IMG/VR virus record: IMGVR_UViG_3300050821_002033
Span: 1 to 29,503 of that record
Length of the DNA: 29,503 nt
Strand: one strand, 5' to 3'
Source of the DNA: a virus
Shown here: one piece after another, positions 5,121 to 13,175 of the stretch
Layout: every line of letters begins with the position of its first letter
How positions within the stretch are numbered: position 1 is the stretch's first letter
Notes under the pieces: generated by a model
Told to the model about the DNA's origin: nothing
Seen by the model: only the letters and a program-made list of their open reading frames with translations
Databases searched by the model: none
Made by a program: the position numbers and the translations under genes

Positions 5121-5989
5121 ACCTGGAACGAACGGGGCAACATGCTCGCCGCGTCAAAGCCCAATATCAGGCGCACGTTGCCCGTCACAGCCCCGCTAGC
5201 CAGCAAGGATGGAATCTCAATGGTCTGCCCGGTGTTCAGTTGCGCCCCTGCGGGATTAAGAACAATCGGCAAGAGGTTTACCATCGCGGGCGTTACGTTT
5301 ACTGGACCCGTGCAAACCGCTATGGCCGACGTGTTGAAGGTAGCCGAGCAGACGTTTTGCCCATCTTGCGAGAGTTTAAGCGTGGCCCCGGCAAAGATGC
5401 TGCCTGAGACGAGCTGCGCCGGGTCGCTGCCGTCGCATTTGGTGCAGTTCACTAGCTGGATGCCGAAGGTTAGCGTATCAAACTTGGCGGGAACAATTGG
5501 CGTGGCAGTCAGCAGTATGTCATCGAACATCACTTGCGACGGCCCGGCTAGAAGCGTGAGGACCAACTCTCCTGGCCCTGTGCACGTCATCGTTTGCTGG
5601 ACGAGAGAGGCGGCTACAAGCGGGATAGCTCCTGTCTGGGTGCAAGTGACAGCCCCGCCTAGCGAAGCTCCCCAAGTCTGAGGGATAGGGAATCTAGCCT
5701 GCGAGCCGACATAGTAGGTCAGCGTGTACTTCATTGTGGGGTCGGATGGGCCGAGGTCTTGGGAGCAGGTTGCGTTTTGCGCCCAGAGCACGGATTTTCC
5801 GTCAGGAATAACAGGTAGCTGCGCCGCTGTAGGTGTCTCAATGCCCCAATACTGGCCCGTGCAATTCCATCCAGTCGGAGTGTCGTAGGAGTAGTTTTTT
5901 GTCTGAGCAGGAGACTCGAAACTACCATTGATCAGTGTTTGTGCCCGAAGGCTGCTGGCGAGCAGGAGTAGTAGAGCTAGGCGTCTCAT
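5108..5989 (-). CDS. exported beta-sandwich, carbohydrate-binding-like protein
   Basis: A 293-residue protein. The chosen start, MRRLALLLLLASSLRAQT, follows GGAG by eight bases and overlaps the upstream stop as TGATG; it opens a clear Sec signal peptide with a likely cut after LRAQ or LRA. The mature part begins INGSFESPAQ, the Asn-Gly-x-Phe-Glu start seen in galactose-binding-like, DUF642 and CBM-type beta sandwiches, and goes on to FDDILLTATP near residue 180, a usual end for that fold. A second beta-rich domain with paired Cys follows. I infer a secreted or surface-displayed sugar-binding protein. It closes the four-gene exported cassette, in a place where a phage normally encodes tail fibres. 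Confidence 0.7.
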   Translation of the reverse strand: MRRLALLLLLASSLRAQTLINGSFESPAQTKNYSYDTPTGWNCTGQYWGIETPTAAQLPVIPDGKSVLWAQNATCSQDLGPSDPTMKYTLTYYVGSQARFPIPQTWGASLGGAVTCTQTGAIPLVAASLVQQTMTCTGPGELVLTLLAGPSQVMFDDILLTATPIVPAKFDTLTFGIQLVNCTKCDGSDPAQLVSGSIFAGATLKLSQDGQNVCSATFNTSAIAVCTGPVNVTPAMVNLLPIVLNPAGAQLNTGQTIEIPSLLASGAVTGNVRLILGFDAASMLPRSFQVWTN

Positions 5990-8034
5990 CAATTCGGCTC
6001 CGATTGGCAGGAGATGATGTAGGTGTTTCCCGCAGTCAACGCGGTTGCCACTCCCAAGATGCTGTTTGTCCATGTAACTACCGGGACCGTTGCACTGCGC
6101 GTGGAAACCTTCACGTTTGCGGTGCTCCCCCATGCTCCAGTTCCGTCCGCTAGGTCACAAGTCAGGTTCGGAAGGATGCCGCTATTGATTTGGTTCGTCC
6201 CTGCATAGGTTATCGTTGTCGTTCCCGTGCTGCCTGGAGTAGTCCCCATTGTCATTACAACATCGAAAGCATTGTTCCCTTCCGTGTTGGCTGTCGCGCA
6301 AGATTGTCCCGGCGACCCGCCGCCAGTTGTAAGCACGCAGCTTGGTAGCACCGTAGATTCTAGCGCTGCGCCAGTGAATTGGTTGCCGCCTAGATTGAAA
6401 ACTCCTCCAGTGGTTAATGTCACGCCGTTCGTGCCGATGGCGTGGGTGCTCCCATTGATGGGAGAGGAGTCGCGCAAGAACAGTTTACCTGTCGCCGTTA
6501 GCTGCACTCCATAGGCTGACCCGCTGGCGTTGTACCATGAAGTCATGTAGGCGGTTGCAGGTCCATTTATAAAGATATGGGTCCCGCCAGCACCTACAGC
6601 GCCGTAGGATTGATCGTGTAAACTTGTCCAAGTAAGCGCACTGGCATCGCTCCCAACCCACACGCCAATCGTTGAAGCCGTTGCTCCGATATAGAAATTC
6701 TCCGTTCTGAGAACCGTGCCAGAGCCATTGATTTTCAAAGGGGATAGCCGCGTTTCGCCGCAATAGCTGTCCGTCAAAATGACGTTCACGCCGTTGGCAT
6801 TGCAGGCCTGTCCGCCGAATCCGCTGTTGTACATGCCATTAAATTTGTTTGCGAACGGGTAGTTGACGCCGATGCTCGCCGCGTCAAAGCATCCGTAATC
6901 TGTCATCGTCACGTTTTGCCAAAAAGTAGACGATGCGCTTGGATTGAAGAGAACTACCGCATTCGAGCCGGTTTGACAGTGACCGCCTCCAGTGATCGTG
7001 AAATTTCCGCCACCCATGAAATTCGAGAACAGGCAGCCAACGTTTCCGGCTACGCTTGTACTTATCCCGGTACAAGCGGCATAGTTCGAGTCAGGCGGCA
7101 GAAGAAAGGTTGTGTTGGCGATACCCTGCCCCCATATATTGTTTCCACCGACAGCTTGGCGGGAAGTGTTGCCAACACCGCTTGCACCGTTAGAGACAGT
7201 GCCGCAATTCGGGCTGTTATTATTTCCGAATCCGAATGGTAGCGGAGTCGTCCCGGCAGGCACACTGACACTCACGCAACTTCCAGCTAATCCAATGTTG
7301 TAATCCACGCTTCCGACTGCGCAGCACCATTTCGCGCGGTCGTCCGTGAACCACCAGAACTGCCCACCAGTAGGAGTAAGCAGAGCGGCTGTCGAATTAC
7401 CAACAACGTTCACTGTCGTAGGACTGGCGTATGTGACTATCCCCAACGGCCTAGTGGCTAACCCTCCAGGTGACGGGAAACAAGTAAGCGGTGTTGAACA
7501 GTTCGTGCCGAAACCAAGCTTCCCTGTATCGGCGGGGACGAATGGGCCAACATTGGAATCAACGATAAGTCCATTGGTTGTTGAACTGCCATTGGCGTGT
7601 ACGTTCGCCATCGTAACGGTGTTGGCGGTGACTCCCGTCAGAGTGAACGTGCCATTGAGGTAGGTATCCGCCCCGGAAAATATCGAAACCGTGACGCTAT
7701 CCCCGGTATTCCATCCATGTGCGAGTGGGTTAAACGGCTGACTGGCCAGGTTGAAAGAGATTGTTTCCACGTTCGACGCCACGGCTCCGGTTATGGGGGC
7801 ACTGCCAGAATTGCAAGTAACCAGAGTGCTTGTGTTAGGCCATGTGACGTAGTAGCAAACCTGCCCATCGAAGCTGATGTTGTATGGAGGAGCGTTGGGG
7901 TAAATGACGAGCGGTCCAGCAAGACCGGAATTCTTTGCCGCTACTGACGTGCTCCCCCCGCCTGAGCCTCCGCCTATTTGCGTTTGGGCTGCCAGCGTGA
8001 AAGGCACAAGGAAAAATATAAGAAATTTTCTCAT
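5989..8034 (-). CDS. exported beta-helix tail-region protein
   Basis: A 681-residue protein that starts at an ATGA overlap with MRKFLIFFLVPFTLAAQTQ, a Sec signal peptide with a likely cut at LAAQ. A Gly/Ser linker follows, then a long repetitive beta-rich body with many Asn, Gly, Ser and Thr and scattered Cys, and a C-terminal beta domain ending in YIISCQSEPN. Turns such as NFTITGGGHC and FWQNVTMTDYGC recur in the middle, consistent with a right-handed beta helix as found in pectate-lyase-like and tailspike proteins. I see no clear catalytic triad. It is probably a fibre, spike or glycan-active protein; the signal peptide is unexpected for a virion part. Confidence 0.7.
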   Translation of the reverse strand: MRKFLIFFLVPFTLAAQTQIGGGSGGGSTSVAAKNSGLAGPLVIYPNAPPYNISFDGQVCYYVTWPNTSTLVTCNSGSAPITGAVASNVETISFNLASQPFNPLAHGWNTGDSVTVSIFSGADTYLNGTFTLTGVTANTVTMANVHANGSSTTNGLIVDSNVGPFVPADTGKLGFGTNCSTPLTCFPSPGGLATRPLGIVTYASPTTVNVVGNSTAALLTPTGGQFWWFTDDRAKWCCAVGSVDYNIGLAGSCVSVSVPAGTTPLPFGFGNNNSPNCGTVSNGASGVGNTSRQAVGGNNIWGQGIANTTFLLPPDSNYAACTGISTSVAGNVGCLFSNFMGGGNFTITGGGHCQTGSNAVVLFNPSASSTFWQNVTMTDYGCFDAASIGVNYPFANKFNGMYNSGFGGQACNANGVNVILTDSYCGETRLSPLKINGSGTVLRTENFYIGATASTIGVWVGSDASALTWTSLHDQSYGAVGAGGTHIFINGPATAYMTSWYNASGSAYGVQLTATGKLFLRDSSPINGSTHAIGTNGVTLTTGGVFNLGGNQFTGAALESTVLPSCVLTTGGGSPGQSCATANTEGNNAFDVVMTMGTTPGSTGTTTITYAGTNQINSGILPNLTCDLADGTGAWGSTANVKVSTRSATVPVVTWTNSILGVATALTAGNTYIISCQSEPN

Positions 8035-10061
8035 GGATGCACCCTAATATTGAAAGCAATCGTCCCGCCAGCGGAAGCTGCTACGGCACATTCGTTGATA
8101 GTGACATTGCCTGCCGAAGAAACAAAAGCTGACCATACCGCTCCAACTCCCGGCGTCGAAACTGGCGAAGCTTCAGCTACCATTGTTGTAGTCGCTCCAG
8201 CCACGGCGGTCGTGCTCTGAACGCACGTTCCCGCTGTAGTAGCCGTGGCGAAAGCCGAACTTGTGGCCGACAGATTGAACGCTAAGTTCACATTTGTCAG
8301 AGGGTCGGGAATCGATACTGCTCTAGCCGCTGCTGTGGTCCCCGGCGTGAATGTGAAATTGTTTGTAGCCGCCGTACCCAACACCAATGCGTTCCAGGGA
8401 AGCGAGCCTACGCCCAACTGGAAGCCTGTCGTTGAGGGCACGAGATGGTTGGCAAACTGGAATTGATTGCTGCCGTTTACCTGCATACAAATATCAGCAT
8501 TGTTTGCCGCATTTCTCCAACACGCTGAATCCGTATTGCCTAATCTAATTTGCCCAACCGAGGCTATGTTGGCCGCAGTGCTTCTGAATGATGGCGCCAT
8601 AAAGAAACCAGAAGATTTGCAGCCAATAGCTGCTATGCTGCTACACACTGAACCGTCGCTGTTGACCCTGTAGAGGATGGAGTCCTGAGCCGTTACTGTG
8701 TTGGTGTTTATGTCGTCCAAAACAAGATTCGTTGCTCCATTTAGCGTGGCTCCGTGAATGGAAATGTTTCTGCCGCTGGCCACGTTGCGAATATGCACTA
8801 CGTTCGTTACTGTAGAGTTCCCGCTGACACCCAGCAGATCAACTCCGGGCGTAAGCGTTGCCGCTCCGGGCGTCGAAGTACCAGCGTTAGGCTGACCATT
8901 CAATTCGATGCCGTCTACGCACTGTTCAAAGTGGACCCTGACGAACGAAGCGGCGGCGGTGTTTATCAGCCTCATGCAGCTTTGCATCTTCTGAGTTGCC
9001 GCGCCGTTGGCAGTTACGGTGATGCGTTCAGCGCTGGTGTCGGCAAAAATAGTGGAACTCGTACCAGCAATCTCAAATCCCACCGAATCTTGCGCTATGG
9101 TAGAGTTTGCGCTCATGGTGATGTCGAGGTCTTGTAAATCCCAATTCTGCGGAGAGCCTCCAGCACTCTGCACTGAGTTGGCGGCGGTCTGTTCTATTTT
9201 GATGCCACGGTATACACAGTTATTTGGAGCGATGCGGCCTGCCCCAGAAAGCTCATTGATGGAGTTGGAATAGATGCCCGTTGAACCGGGGATATTCGCA
9301 CACTCAACCACGACATCCTGCAAGCGGGAGCCGTGGTCAAACGCTCCGCCGTAATTTGGCGTATCGCCAAGCACCACGACTGGAGGAGTTACCGTGCAGG
9401 TGCCATTGCATGTATCATTGACGACCGACCCGCCATTGCCCTGGCAGGTGACCGCTGTCCCTGCAATCGCCGTCACGATGCATGTTCCATTGATCGCCGT
9501 AAAACGAGACATCTGCAAAGGTGTTCCGAGAGCCACGCCTAACCCAACGGAAGTGGTGAATGTGACTACTCCTCCGGCGCTGCGCTGAGCATTCGCGGAA
9601 GCTACCGTAGCCGTTGGAAAGGAACCTCCAGCCGTGATGTGCGCTCCGTAATCGCCCTTGATGGTGTAGCCGTTAGGGACAAGCACTGGGAAATTGACGG
9701 TGACTACGGAACTGGCTTGCAGGTAAAGAGCGCCTAAACAGGCTCCGGTATGAAATCCGGCGAATAAATCTCCTGCCGCTGTTTCGGTAAATCCTCCTTT
9801 GACTACGATAGTCGAGGAGCACCCGTTAGCGGCAAGGGCTGCTTCGATGGTTGTGTACTTCGTTCCATCCACATAGAAGATGCTGTTGAAATTACCGACC
9901 GCGTTGAAAGTCCAAACTCCGGTCACTGTGCAGGCAAGATTGGACGCACAGAAAGTGTTAGTCTGGGCGCGAGCCGCTGGCGTCATCAGAAACCACTGTT
10001 CAGCAGTCGTGACGACGAACAGGCCAGCCAGCATCAGAAGAGCAATCAGCAGTCGTTTCAT
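8031..10061 (-). CDS. exported pectate-lyase-like beta-helix protein
   Basis: A 676-residue protein whose ATG (10059-10061) overlaps the upstream stop as TGATG. It has a long signal-like N-terminus, MKRLLIALLMLAGLFVV then AEQWFLMTPAARAQ, with a likely cut after ARA. The mature protein begins with a short beta segment, then FYVDGTKYTTIEAALAANGC, the start expected for a pectate_lyase_3-type beta helix on phage spikes. A long Asn/Thr/Gly-rich repetitive body follows, including QDLDITMSANS and FVRVHFEQCVDGIEL rungs. The C-terminal domain contains LGVGSLPWNALVLG and TFTPGTTAAARAVSIPDP, a motif set I associate with fibre C-termini. I infer a tailspike or fibre protein; enzymatic residues are not identifiable. 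Confidence 0.72.
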   Translation of the reverse strand: MKRLLIALLMLAGLFVVTTAEQWFLMTPAARAQTNTFCASNLACTVTGVWTFNAVGNFNSIFYVDGTKYTTIEAALAANGCSSTIVVKGGFTETAAGDLFAGFHTGACLGALYLQASSVVTVNFPVLVPNGYTIKGDYGAHITAGGSFPTATVASANAQRSAGGVVTFTTSVGLGVALGTPLQMSRFTAINGTCIVTAIAGTAVTCQGNGGSVVNDTCNGTCTVTPPVVVLGDTPNYGGAFDHGSRLQDVVVECANIPGSTGIYSNSINELSGAGRIAPNNCVYRGIKIEQTAANSVQSAGGSPQNWDLQDLDITMSANSTIAQDSVGFEIAGTSSTIFADTSAERITVTANGAATQKMQSCMRLINTAAASFVRVHFEQCVDGIELNGQPNAGTSTPGAATLTPGVDLLGVSGNSTVTNVVHIRNVASGRNISIHGATLNGATNLVLDDINTNTVTAQDSILYRVNSDGSVCSSIAAIGCKSSGFFMAPSFRSTAANIASVGQIRLGNTDSACWRNAANNADICMQVNGSNQFQFANHLVPSTTGFQLGVGSLPWNALVLGTAATNNFTFTPGTTAAARAVSIPDPLTNVNLAFNLSATSSAFATATTAGTCVQSTTAVAGATTTMVAEASPVSTPGVGAVWSAFVSSAGNVTINECAVAASAGGTIAFNIRVHP

Positions 10062-11506
10062 CAATAGGGGCCTTCTAAACGGATATGAAGCGCATATTGC
10101 ATCGAAGTCGCTCCACTCGTCGCGTAGCCGGAAGTCGAGTAGCTGATAGCCACGCCGGATTTGGCATAGAAATTTTGTGGGGCAAATGGAACAATCGCTC
10201 CTACTGTATTCGCCGTACTGTTCGTAACAAGCGCGATAGTCTCCGAAACACCTGTGTCGGCATCAGTATAGAGCACATTGCAAAGAGGAGATGTGGAACT
10301 GACCGTTGCTGCTTGAGTCACAACTACATAGCAAGAGAAGCGATAGAAGCCATTTCCCCCAGGCGTAAGGATTGGGGTTGAGGTGATGTTTGCTCCTTGG
10401 GAAGTCAAGTTTACCGCCGTGGACAGTCCAGGAGTCCTGATTTCCGGGCCAAATAAATCAACCAAATAAGTTCCAGCACCCACGTTGGTAAGTAGGACTC
10501 GCCCCATGACTTGGCCGCCGCTTATGGGATAGGTTGCCGAGCCGATGTCGTGGCAATTACCTATGACCGTGGAACTGATTTGCACGTAATCTCCGGCTGT
10601 CGTGCTCCCATCGCAGGTCCAAAGAACTTGCCCACTTGTCTGGACCACGGCAACCCCAGAAGTTCCCGCTCCAGCGATGACCACGCCGATGGCGCCGCCA
10701 GTATCCGTGATGGCCGTAGACTGGATGAAACTTCCCCCTCCTGACGGCGCAAGCTTCGCCAAGAGGTTGAGACCTGTTCCCCCTGCTCCATTTGTATAGG
10801 CTTGGAAATTTGTAGGATTGCCGGAAGAGACTGTATCGCCGCCAAGCGACAAGCCATTAATCGTCGGACTATTCAGCGTTGGACTCGTCGCAGTTAGTCC
10901 CGTCGCCGCGCCAGTAAAAGCAGGGCTGGCCAAGGTTTTGTTCGTCAGCGTTTGCGTCCCCGTTAGCGAAACCAGGCAATCCCAGAATGTCGTAAACGCT
11001 CGAAAGCAAGAAATGTCCGTGCGGTAGGCCAGTTCCCCAGCTGTACCCGAAGGGTCGGAGGATGCGCCGAGCACAAACAGATTAGACGCTTGATTGAGGA
11101 TGGTCCAAGCCGAAACATAGTCCACCGTGCGCACAAGCGTTCCCGTTGCGCAGTTATCATTTGAGCCATCGTAGGCCACGATTTTGAAGCGGTAGGACGC
11201 ATTTGATAGCCAGATAGACCCGTAGCCGCCAGAATCTAATATCACGGGATTGCTATTCACGAAATTACCCGTACCATCGGTGTAGGTTGCGAGCGGCGAA
11301 CTGGTTCCGCTTGCGTATGTCCAGACGCAACCAGATGCCAATGGCACCCCTGTTTGAGAGAAGAACGGTTGAGCGATAGGCGTCAATGGACTCATGGCAA
11401 CGGGGACTTGAGAAAATAAAGGAAGTGGCAACAAAAGAATGGTAAGATAGCGGCTGAATCTCAGTGCATTAGAGGTGCACCGATGAAAAAACGCATGAAG
11501 CGACAT
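10061..11506 (-). CDS. tail fibre with virion-binding-type N-terminus
   Basis: A tail-fibre protein of up to 481 residues. After a signal-like stretch (RYLTILLLPLPLFSQ) comes PIAQPFFSQTGVPLASGCVW, then SPLATYTDGTGN, PVILDSGGYGSIWL and YRFKIVAYDGS. This series is the N-terminal fold of many podovirus tail fibres and spikes, which attaches them to the tail. A Gly/Thr-rich shaft follows with TLTNKTLASPAFTG, and then a beta-rich C-terminal domain. The start is uncertain: ATG at 11504-11506 (used here), a CTG nearer the hydrophobic core, or an ATG at 11393-11395 that drops the signal. The same frame stays open up to 12028 through the antisense of the HNH gene. The 5' end overlaps that divergent gene by 24 bases. 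Confidence 0.7.
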   Translation of the reverse strand: MSLHAFFHRCTSNALRFSRYLTILLLPLPLFSQVPVAMSPLTPIAQPFFSQTGVPLASGCVWTYASGTSSPLATYTDGTGNFVNSNPVILDSGGYGSIWLSNASYRFKIVAYDGSNDNCATGTLVRTVDYVSAWTILNQASNLFVLGASSDPSGTAGELAYRTDISCFRAFTTFWDCLVSLTGTQTLTNKTLASPAFTGAATGLTATSPTLNSPTINGLSLGGDTVSSGNPTNFQAYTNGAGGTGLNLLAKLAPSGGGSFIQSTAITDTGGAIGVVIAGAGTSGVAVVQTSGQVLWTCDGSTTAGDYVQISSTVIGNCHDIGSATYPISGGQVMGRVLLTNVGAGTYLVDLFGPEIRTPGLSTAVNLTSQGANITSTPILTPGGNGFYRFSCYVVVTQAATVSSTSPLCNVLYTDADTGVSETIALVTNSTANTVGAIVPFAPQNFYAKSGVAISYSTSGYATSGATSMQYALHIRLEGPY

Positions 11507-12019
11507 GCTGTAATCCAGCCGCTTGACCAATCTATAAAACTTATCCCGCTTACGCAAGGACAGAATGCCATCGTGGACGCCGCCGACTTCGAGTGGCTTT
11601 CGCAATGGAACTGGTATGCCATCTGGTCTAATTGCACGAAAAGCTTCTACGCTACCAGGGCAATCGCTGGACGGCACACGTCCATCTCCATGCAACGGCA
11701 AATCCTTGAATGCGGACCGCTCGAAGAAGGGGATCACGAGAACAGAAATACGCTGGACAATCGACGTCAGAATCTTCGCAAATGCACGCACGTACAAAAT
11801 TGTCGGAATCGTAAAGCCCGCGTTAACAGTTCTACTGGATTCAAGGGAATCCGCTGGCGCAAGAGTAGGCGGTGTTGGGAAGTGCGCATTCAATACAACG
11901 GAAAAAGGACTAGCTTCGGAGGCTCTTTTGATTCTCCCGAAGAAGCGGCGCGCGCTTACGATAAGGCTGCAATAAAGTTCTTTGGTCCATTCGCTCATCT
12001 TAATTTCCCTAATCCTTAG
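11483..12019 (+). CDS. HNH/AP2 homing endonuclease
   Basis: A 178-residue protein starting at ATG, five bases after GAGGTG (11472-11477). Residues about 80-112 form an HNH_3-type core (EEGDHENRNTLDNRRQNLR, then KCTHVQNCRNRK), with His and Asn in the usual places. Residues about 118-175 are an AP2 DNA-binding domain: FKGIRWRKSRRCWEVRI, GKRTSFGGSFDSPEEAARAY and KFFGPFAHLNFP. This is the standard plan of free-standing phage homing endonucleases, which cut an unoccupied site and copy themselves in. It is the only plus-strand gene inside the minus-strand late operon, fitted between an ejection gene (11-base overlap at its 3' end) and the tail fibre, as expected of a recent mobile insertion. Confidence 0.92.
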   Translation: MKKRMKRHAVIQPLDQSIKLIPLTQGQNAIVDAADFEWLSQWNWYAIWSNCTKSFYATRAIAGRHTSISMQRQILECGPLEEGDHENRNTLDNRRQNLRKCTHVQNCRNRKARVNSSTGFKGIRWRKSRRCWEVRIQYNGKRTSFGGSFDSPEEAARAYDKAAIKFFGPFAHLNFPNP

Positions 12020-13175
12020 GTCCCCCATAAATCACAGTAGGTCTACCAGATTCCAGCAAATACTTCGAGTTCGGCACCGCCGAGGCCACATCAATGCCGC
12101 CCGGATTCCGAATCAGTTCCCGTAAGGCGTTCAAATCTCCGCCACGAGCCATGTGCACAAGCAAATCCCGGTCGTAGCTTACCAGTGTCCGGTTAATAGG
12201 CGGAGGCGGCGAAAGCGCAGTTTGAATCTTGCTTGGCTCTGGTGCTTGGAAGCCCCCGCCTTGCGCAAAGAGCTGTGGCGAGCTTTTTGGAATATCTCCC
12301 GCGGGCGGAAGTTTCAAGTCTGAGAATGTGGCCTTGGCGCTGGAAGTCATGCCTTCAAACGGGGATGGTTGAGGCGTATTCTTGGCAGCCAATCTAGCGG
12401 CTGCCTGCTGACGCTTTACGGCGGCAGCTTGTTCTGTGGCATCTTGCATTTCTAGCTTGGCTTTATCGGTAATAGCTTGCTGGCGAGCCGCTTCAGTCTC
12501 TTTCATTTGCGATTCGAGTTTGGCCGCATTGGTCTCTCCCGCCTGTTTTGCGGCTGCGGCAGCTGCTTCTGGCGGTGGAGGAACAGTCGCCCGTAGAACA
12601 TTTTCAGGGAGTTGCGTTGGATGTAAAATGGACCGTCCCACTTTGGAAAGTTCAGCCGTGCCATCGGCGGCTACTTCTCCTGTATACATCATGCGGCTAA
12701 GAGCACTGCGAAGGGCAGGAAGACCCGCACCAAAGGCCTCTCCAACCCCTTGCCCTGCGGCCATTCCAGCTCCGGCAGGTAGAATCTCGGAAGGATTTAC
12801 TTTACCAGTTCCTGCGGCTTGACCGGCAACGTTTCCAGCCGCTCCTCCAACTCCTGCGCCAAGCATTCTGGCTAGAACTCCAACGATTCCACGCATTCCA
12901 GAAGCAACTTCCCCGCCAATCGTCCCGCCTACCATCTCTAATCCAGTTTTTCCGCCCTCGGCATATCCAGCCTTACCAGCCGCCTCGAACTTAGCTCCTT
13001 CGCCAGCGGGAACATCGGTGAACATGGGAGGGCCGCCCATTGTTTGCTGCATAGCCCGTTCCGTCTTTGGTGCTCCCAACTGTTTTTTGATAACCGCAGA
13101 AATATCCGCGTCGGCCATCGAATCAGGGAAGGCCACGATTCGCCCATCAGGAAGTTGTACGTTCTTGTCGGGCAT
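12009..13175 (-). CDS. ejection protein candidate (gp16 position)
   Basis: A 388-residue protein starting at a TGATG overlap. The N-terminal NVQLPDGRIVAFPDSMADAD motif followed by a short helix (ISAVIKKQLG) is shared by many phage internal proteins. Residues about 70-150 are Gly/Ala-rich and hydrophobic (MVGGTIGGEVASGM, GAGVGGAAGNVAGQAAG), a likely membrane-insertion segment. A long Ala/Gln/Glu helix follows (EAAAAAAKQAGETNAAKLES), and the C-terminus is Pro-rich with a short ordered tail. By place (third of three in front of the fibres) it corresponds to P22 gp16, one of the ejected proteins that carry DNA across the cell envelope. The direct sequence match to P22 is not evident, so the role is inferred from order and composition. 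Confidence 0.65.
   Translation of the reverse strand: MPDKNVQLPDGRIVAFPDSMADADISAVIKKQLGAPKTERAMQQTMGGPPMFTDVPAGEGAKFEAAGKAGYAEGGKTGLEMVGGTIGGEVASGMRGIVGVLARMLGAGVGGAAGNVAGQAAGTGKVNPSEILPAGAGMAAGQGVGEAFGAGLPALRSALSRMMYTGEVAADGTAELSKVGRSILHPTQLPENVLRATVPPPPEAAAAAAKQAGETNAAKLESQMKETEAARQQAITDKAKLEMQDATEQAAAVKRQQAAARLAAKNTPQPSPFEGMTSSAKATFSDLKLPPAGDIPKSSPQLFAQGGGFQAPEPSKIQTALSPPPPINRTLVSYDRDLLVHMARGGDLNALRELIRNPGGIDVASAVPNSKYLLESGRPTVIYGGPKD

Noticed and set aside
5990-6133. Longer form of the exported beta-sandwich protein
   Set aside because: The extension is read in another frame of the upstream gene's C-terminus; the signal peptide and GGAG-spaced ATG at 5989 give a better start.
9394-9588. 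Plus-strand frames across the beta-helix genes
   Set aside because: They have no ribosome-binding sites or recognisable motifs and mirror the low-complexity Thr/Gly/Val codons of the minus-strand genes.
11507-12028. Minus-strand N-terminal extension of the tail fibre through the HNH gene as normal coding sequence
   Set aside because: The plus strand here encodes a clear HNH/AP2 protein, and the antisense protein shows no fibre-like features. It is kept only as a question in the findings.
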